Of a DNA stretch of 13,334 nt, positions 10,303 through 13,334 are shown piece by piece. Origin of the DNA: Gammaproteobacteria bacterium (GTDB lineage Bacteria; Pseudomonadota; Gammaproteobacteria; SZUA-229); assembly GCA_013138755.1 (NCBI GenBank), contig WTCC01000290.1, positions 1 to 13,334 on the forward strand, given 5' to 3'. Under the pieces are notes generated by a model. It did not search any database. It saw only the letters and a program-made list of their open reading frames with translations, and was not told where the DNA came from. Position 1 is the stretch's first letter, and each line of letters begins with the position of its first letter. Made by a program: the position numbers and the translations under genes.

Positions 10303-10517
10303 GTAAAAAACTATTTACTTTTTTTGTTATAAGATATAAAACAGCACCACAGTTTTTATACTTCTGGTGTTTGTATAAAAATTTTCATACTACGGACGAA
10401 AATGAATTTATGTAAGGGATATGTTTTAGATGTTTGCGTAAGAAATATTCTTTATTAAGTAAAAGATATTTAATAATAATTTAATCATCAAATTTAATCA
10501 TCAAAGGGCACTTCATA
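10303..10517 (+). promoter_or_regulatory. AT-rich leader of the HU-like gene
   Basis: About 215 bases of clearly AT-rich DNA between the ispF terminator and the HU-like gene; its promoter must lie here. TATAAA-like boxes occur near 10330-10340, but I cannot pair one with a good -35. It holds a perfect tandem repeat of 13 bases (10480-10492 and 10493-10505, unit TTTAATCATCAAA), directly before the ribosome site AAGGG (10504-10508). An 18-codon open frame starts at ATG 10402 and ends at 10458, with GGA five bases upstream. A small imperfect inverted repeat, CACCA/TGGTG, lies near 10345-10370. Confidence 0.45.
10480..10505 (+). repeat. Tandem 13-base repeat before the HU-like gene
   Basis: Two exact adjacent copies of TTTAATCATCAAA end where the ribosome-binding site AAGGG begins, 12 bases before the start codon at 10518. 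The position would suit an operator for autoregulation or a part that affects ribosome access, but it could also be a simple slippage duplication. Confidence 0.85.
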
Positions 10518-10937
10518 ATGGTACCAGCAAAAAAGAAAGCTACTAAAAAGAAAACTGCAAAAAAGAAAGCTGCAAAAAGAGCTGTTAAAAAAGCAGCACC
10601 AGAAAAAAAGATCAAAGCAATAAGCAGCGCTTATACAAAAACTCAACTGTACGCCCACATCTCTGAAGAAACAGGTTTGGCACGTAAAGATGTTGGCAAA
10701 GTATTTGACTCATTAGGTGATGTCATTGCTGGGCATATAAAAGCACGTGGTGCTGGTGAGTTTAAAGTGCCTGGTTTACTTAAGATAAAAGTAAATAAAA
10801 AACCAGCGACTAAAGCTAGAAAGAATGTACCTAATCCATTCCGTCCTGGTGAGTTCATGGATGTTTCGGCTAAACCAGCACGCAAAGTGGTTAAAGTTTT
10901 GCCATTGAAAGCGCTGAAGGATATGGCTGCTAGTTAA
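10518..10937 (+). CDS. HU-family DNA-binding protein with lysine-rich histone H1-like tail
   Basis: A nucleoid-type DNA-binding protein of 139 residues, about 45 longer than plain HU. Residues 1-33 are a low-complexity tail of Lys, Ala and Thr (16 of 33 are Lys or Arg), like histone H1-type tails. From about residue 39 an HU/IHF fold follows: the helical part YTKTQLYAHISEETGLARKD, the turn GEFKVPGLLKIKV at 80-92, then the DNA-clasping arm with NPFRPGEFMDV (106-116), where Pro107 matches the intercalating proline position. The end, KPARKVVKVLPLKALKDM, resembles the HU C-terminus. Deinococcus HU also has a basic N-terminal extension, so the layout is known elsewhere. The tail DNA is itself repetitive (GCAAAAAAGAAAGCT at 10527-10541 and 10557-10571). 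AAGGG nine bases before the ATG is a good ribosome site. It forms its own transcription unit between two terminators. Binding preference is not predictable from sequence. Confidence 0.9.
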   Translation: MVPAKKKATKKKTAKKKAAKRAVKKAAPEKKIKAISSAYTKTQLYAHISEETGLARKDVGKVFDSLGDVIAGHIKARGAGEFKVPGLLKIKVNKKPATKARKNVPNPFRPGEFMDVSAKPARKVVKVLPLKALKDMAAS

Positions 10938-10956
10938 GGTCTTAATTTAGCCAGAT

Positions 10957-10993
10957 AAAAGCCTTGTAAAACAATGTTTTGCAAGGCTTTTTT
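10957..10993 (+). terminator. Intrinsic terminator after the HU-like gene
   Basis: A 16-pair stem (10957-10972 with 10976-10991, one G-U pair, loop AAT) contains the GC-bearing core GCCTTG/CAAGGC and ends in six T at 10988-10993. It is a classical rho-independent terminator 20 bases past the stop codon and closes the HU-like transcription unit. Confidence 0.9.
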
Positions 10994-11006
10994 AATGCTG
11001 TATATT
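10979..11006 (+). promoter_or_regulatory. Candidate promoter for yqiA overlapping the terminator
   Basis: TTGCAA at 10979-10984 and TATATT at 11001-11006 are 16 bases apart and match sigma70 boxes at four and five of six positions. The -35 box lies in the 3' arm of the preceding terminator. Transcription would start at about 11013-11014, that is, at the ATG of the next gene, giving a message with little or no leader. By-eye match only. Confidence 0.4.
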
Positions 11007-11013
11007 AATTAAA

Positions 11014-11601
11014 ATGAAAGATCAAAAAATACTGTATCTACATGGTTTTAATAGTTCGCCGAAATCCTATAAGGCGCAACTAATGATTGACTATCTAAAA
11101 GAAAAGGACCGCCTTGATTTGCTAATATGTCCGCAGATACCACCGGAGCCTGCAACAGCAAAGCAATTTCTAGAGCAGTTGGTTGAAGAAACATTAAGCA
11201 CATATGATTTAAACTTTGTTGGCAGTTCGCTGGGTGGTTATTACGCTACTTACCTGGCCGAAAAATACACGGGTTCTGCTGTCTTGATCAATCCATCGGT
11301 AAAACCGTATGAAACCTTGAAAGCTTACCTCGGAGAGAATAAGTTTTATTTTGAAGATGGTTGCTGGGAGTTCGATGAAACGCACATTCAGCAATTAAAA
11401 GAGCTTGATGTCGGTGATATTACACGGGCGGAACGTTATCTTGTTCTTCTGCAAACTGGCGATGAAACTCTGGATTATAGAGAGGCAGAACTGAAATATA
11501 AGCACAGCCATTGTATTATCGAACAAGGTGGTGATCATGCATTTACAGATTTAGAGCGCTATCTGGAGCAGATTATGAATTTCGTTGGAATCAGCGTGTA
11601 A
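11014..11601 (+). CDS. yqiA: YqiA-like alpha/beta-hydrolase esterase
   Basis: A small alpha/beta-hydrolase of the YqiA/UPF0227 family; E. coli YqiA shows esterase activity on short acyl esters, but the natural substrate is unknown. The protein is 195 residues, normal for the family. It opens with the strand and oxyanion region KILYLHGFNSSPKSYKA (5-21). The nucleophile elbow GSSLGGYYA gives Ser72 as the likely nucleophile; Asp150 in LLQTGDETLDY and His175 in GGDHAFTDLE complete a plausible catalytic triad. No signal peptide, so cytoplasmic. The ATG at 11014 is about 20 bases past a terminator and has no Shine-Dalgarno, which together with the nearby promoter boxes hints at a leaderless message. 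The 38 bases to nagZ suggest co-transcription with it. In E. coli yqiA sits beside parE instead, so this neighbourhood is different. Confidence 0.88.
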   Translation: MKDQKILYLHGFNSSPKSYKAQLMIDYLKEKDRLDLLICPQIPPEPATAKQFLEQLVEETLSTYDLNFVGSSLGGYYATYLAEKYTGSAVLINPSVKPYETLKAYLGENKFYFEDGCWEFDETHIQQLKELDVGDITRAERYLVLLQTGDETLDYREAELKYKHSHCIIEQGGDHAFTDLERYLEQIMNFVGISV

Positions 11602-11639
11602 GTGGTCGTGACCTCTCTAACAGATAGCAGGTATTATTT

Positions 11640-12686
11640 ATGACACTTGGTCCATTGATGGTTGATCTTGAAGGGACATCCATTAGCGAAGCTGAAAAAA
11701 AATTACTGATGCAACCAGAAGTCGGTGGCATTATCTTATTTAGTCGAAATTTTGAGTCTGTTGAGCAGATCACTTCATTGGTTACTGAGGTGCATGAGCT
11801 AAGGTCACCTAGATTACTCATTTCGGTGGATCACGAAGGTGGACGTGTGCAACGTTTCCATGAAGGTTTTAGTCGTATACCTGCGGCGGCAATCTATGCC
11901 AGAGTTGCGAAAGATGATCTGGATAAGGGGCGTCAGCTTGCAGAAAACGCTGGCTGGTTAATGGCTGTCGAACTGCGAGCCTGCGGAATCGATTTTAGTT
12001 TTGCCCCGGTACTGGACCTGGCGCATGGGCTGAGTGGCGTTATTGGTGATCGTGCATTTCACAGTAAACCTGCAACGGTGGCAACGCTCGCTTATGCATT
12101 TATGCATGGGATGAATAAGGCTGGTATGCAGGCAGTAGGCAAGCATTTTCCTGGCCATGGTGGTGTGGTTGAAGACTCGCATGTTGCCATGCCTGTGGAT
12201 ACACGTGATTTAGAAGAATTAATGCATAGCGACATCATTCCTTTTCAGTACATGATAGACAACAAGCTTGCAGCAATAATGCCTGCCCATGTTATTTACC
12301 AAAATGTTGATGAAAAGCCTGCTGGTTATTCCTCATTTTGGATTAATGATATTCTTCGTCAGCGCCTTGGTTTTCAGGGTGTTATCTTTAGTGATGATCT
12401 AAGCATGGAGGCGGCTTGTGTGGTCGGTGGTTTTGGTGAACGAGCTGAGGCTGCGCTTAGTGCCGGTTGTGATATGGCACTGGTCTGTAATCATCTGGAT
12501 GGTGCAATCGAGGCGGCAAGCTATATCAAGGGTTACTCTGAACCAACGTCTCAGTTGCGATTAGTTCGTATGCATGGTGAGCACGTTATAAACTGGAATC
12601 AGCTAAAGAAGAGTGAACATTGGCAGCAGGTGTCAGCGCAGATTACAGCGTTGACAGATTCGCCTGAACTAGAGATGGATATATAA
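11640..12686 (+). CDS. nagZ: Beta-N-acetylhexosaminidase NagZ
   Basis: A cytoplasmic glycoside hydrolase family 3 enzyme that removes N-acetylglucosamine from anhydro-muropeptides during murein recycling; in bacteria with an inducible AmpC its product is the inducer. The protein is 348 residues, near the usual ~340. Motifs: DHEGGRVQRF at 64-73, the substrate loop KHFPGHGG at 168-175 with DSH ending at His181 (the acid/base His of the family), and SDDLSMEAA at 251-259 with Asp253 as the expected nucleophile. The spacing of both catalytic residues agrees with the Salmonella and Vibrio enzymes. AGG at 11629-11631, eight bases before the ATG, is a usable ribosome site. A DsrE-like gene follows after 25 bases, then hpt; nagZ-hpt neighbours are common in gammaproteobacteria. 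There is no export signal, as expected. Confidence 0.96.
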   Translation: MTLGPLMVDLEGTSISEAEKKLLMQPEVGGIILFSRNFESVEQITSLVTEVHELRSPRLLISVDHEGGRVQRFHEGFSRIPAAAIYARVAKDDLDKGRQLAENAGWLMAVELRACGIDFSFAPVLDLAHGLSGVIGDRAFHSKPATVATLAYAFMHGMNKAGMQAVGKHFPGHGGVVEDSHVAMPVDTRDLEELMHSDIIPFQYMIDNKLAAIMPAHVIYQNVDEKPAGYSSFWINDILRQRLGFQGVIFSDDLSMEAACVVGGFGERAEAALSAGCDMALVCNHLDGAIEAASYIKGYSEPTSQLRLVRMHGEHVINWNQLKKSEHWQQVSAQITALTDSPELEMDI

Positions 12687-12711
12687 CATTAAACAAGCTA
12701 TAAATAAAACT

Positions 12712-13098
12712 ATGAATAATAAAACACAGTCTGGAAAAAAATTACTGATCATCATGTCTAATTCTGACCCTCTGAAGCCAGAGGGGTGTTACGCGCCTCT
12801 GTTTCAAGCGACGATTGCTGCAGCGCTATCGCACGAGGTAGAAGTAGTATTAACCGGTGTCTCAGGCAAGCTTGCGATTGCCGGGGTTGCAGAGAAGGTC
12901 GAGATGAACCTTGATACCCACAGCACTCTGTATGACATCATCCAGGAAGCACATGGTGCTGGTGTCAGTTTTAAAGCTTGTAATACATCGTTGAAAATGG
13001 CGGGAGAAGATCTGATCCCTGAAGTCGAAGAGAAAGTTGGCGCCGCTTATGTCATCGACGAAGCGATGGATGATAACACGGTCACCTTTACCTATTAG
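12712..13098 (+). CDS. DsrE-like small protein
   Basis: A 128-residue protein of the DsrE/DsrF-like fold by overall pattern: an N-terminal strand KKLLIIMSNSDP (9-20), an amphipathic helix with PLFQATIAAALSHEVEVVLTG (29-49), and the later stretch AHGAGVSFKACNTSLKMAG (80-98). Cys90 sits where sulfur-carrying DsrE-family members have their active cysteine; a second cysteine, Cys26, is near the N-terminus. Some relatives pass sulfur as persulfide, others have no known job, so the function is open. No Shine-Dalgarno precedes the ATG, but the core strand begins nine residues later and no alternative start keeps it. It lies 25 bases after nagZ and 20 before hpt, so it is almost surely in their operon. 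Family call is from remembered pattern, not from a search. Confidence 0.75.
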   Translation: MNNKTQSGKKLLIIMSNSDPLKPEGCYAPLFQATIAAALSHEVEVVLTGVSGKLAIAGVAEKVEMNLDTHSTLYDIIQEAHGAGVSFKACNTSLKMAGEDLIPEVEEKVGAAYVIDEAMDDNTVTFTY

Positions 13099-13118
13099 TT
13101 AAGATTATTGGCAGACTG

Positions 13119-13334
13119 ATGGATACTGAGCTACCTGATAACAGCAAGCTGATCTTCGATAATAAAGCGATTATTGCTGCACTCGATGGGCTTGCTGAAA
13201 AGCTTAATCGGCGACTAGCGGGTGAAAATCCAGTGGTCTTATGTGTCATGCAAGGAGGGCTGGTCTTCGCCGGTCAGTTGATACCCAAACTGAACTGTAT
13301 GTTGGAAATCGACTACCTGCATGCAACACGCTAT
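13119..13334 (+). CDS. hpt: Hypoxanthine-guanine phosphoribosyltransferase (3' end outside window)
   Basis: Purine salvage enzyme that joins hypoxanthine or guanine with PRPP to give IMP or GMP. Only the first 72 codons are in the window, and the frame is open to the last base. The visible part has the phosphoribosyltransferase strand-loop VVLCVMQGGLVFAGQLIP (39-56) and DYLHATRY at 65-72, which fits the proteobacterial Hpt branch rather than adenine or xanthine types. The PRPP-binding motif lies beyond the window edge. The ATG at 13119 is 20 bases after the DsrE-like stop, so it should be co-transcribed with nagZ and that gene. The partial length limits certainty on base preference. Confidence 0.88.
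   Translation, partial: MDTELPDNSKLIFDNKAIIAALDGLAEKLNRRLAGENPVVLCVMQGGLVFAGQLIPKLNCMLEIDYLHATRY

Noticed and set aside
10303..10517. AT-rich gap as a horizontally acquired or phage-derived patch
   Set aside because: No integrase, att-like repeat or foreign gene accompanies it; AT-rich leaders and terminators explain the composition.

Overview
This window is ordinary core genome of a Gram-negative bacterium, most likely a gammaproteobacterium with moderate to low G+C. The reasons are the gene content (LPS Kdo synthesis by kdsA, the division genes ftsB and zapE, murein recycling by nagZ), the eno-ftsB-ispD-ispF block, and protein sequences closest to gammaproteobacterial families as I remember them. 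I cannot name the genus. I see no insertion sequence, prophage, CRISPR array, tRNA or rRNA.

Layout. (1) Bases 1-1751 hold the 3' part of a maeB-type malic enzyme with its C-terminal phosphotransacetylase-like domain. (2) Bases 1857-2741 encode the circularly permuted ribosome-assembly GTPase YlqF/RbgA. (3) The minus strand from 4461 back to 2752 carries zapE, a small acidic protein overlapping the zapE stop in a TAATG junction, and a 65-residue one-helix membrane protein. (4) From a shared divergent promoter region (4462-4689) a plus-strand run of six genes follows: pyrG, kdsA, eno, ftsB, ispD and ispF. It ends at a perfect but very AT-rich terminator hairpin (10257-10302). (5) An AT-rich leader of about 215 bases precedes an HU-family protein with a lysine-rich, histone H1-like N-terminal tail. 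This gene has its own terminator (10957-10993). (6) A yqiA-like esterase, nagZ, a DsrE-like protein and the 5' end of hpt follow on the plus strand.

How the genes fit together. Region 4 combines CTP synthesis (pyrG), Kdo-8-phosphate synthesis (kdsA, whose product is activated with CTP), PEP production (eno; PEP is a KdsA substrate), a divisome scaffold (ftsB) and two MEP isoprenoid steps (ispD uses CTP; ispF follows two steps later). It is thus an envelope-precursor cluster linked by CTP and PEP. nagZ and hpt belong to recycling and salvage.

I found no convincing undescribed multi-gene system. The items most worth a second look are the lysine-tailed HU protein with its repeat-bearing leader, the acidic orphan coupled to zapE, the DsrE-like gene between nagZ and hpt, the metal-type KdsA active site, and a possibly leaderless yqiA message.
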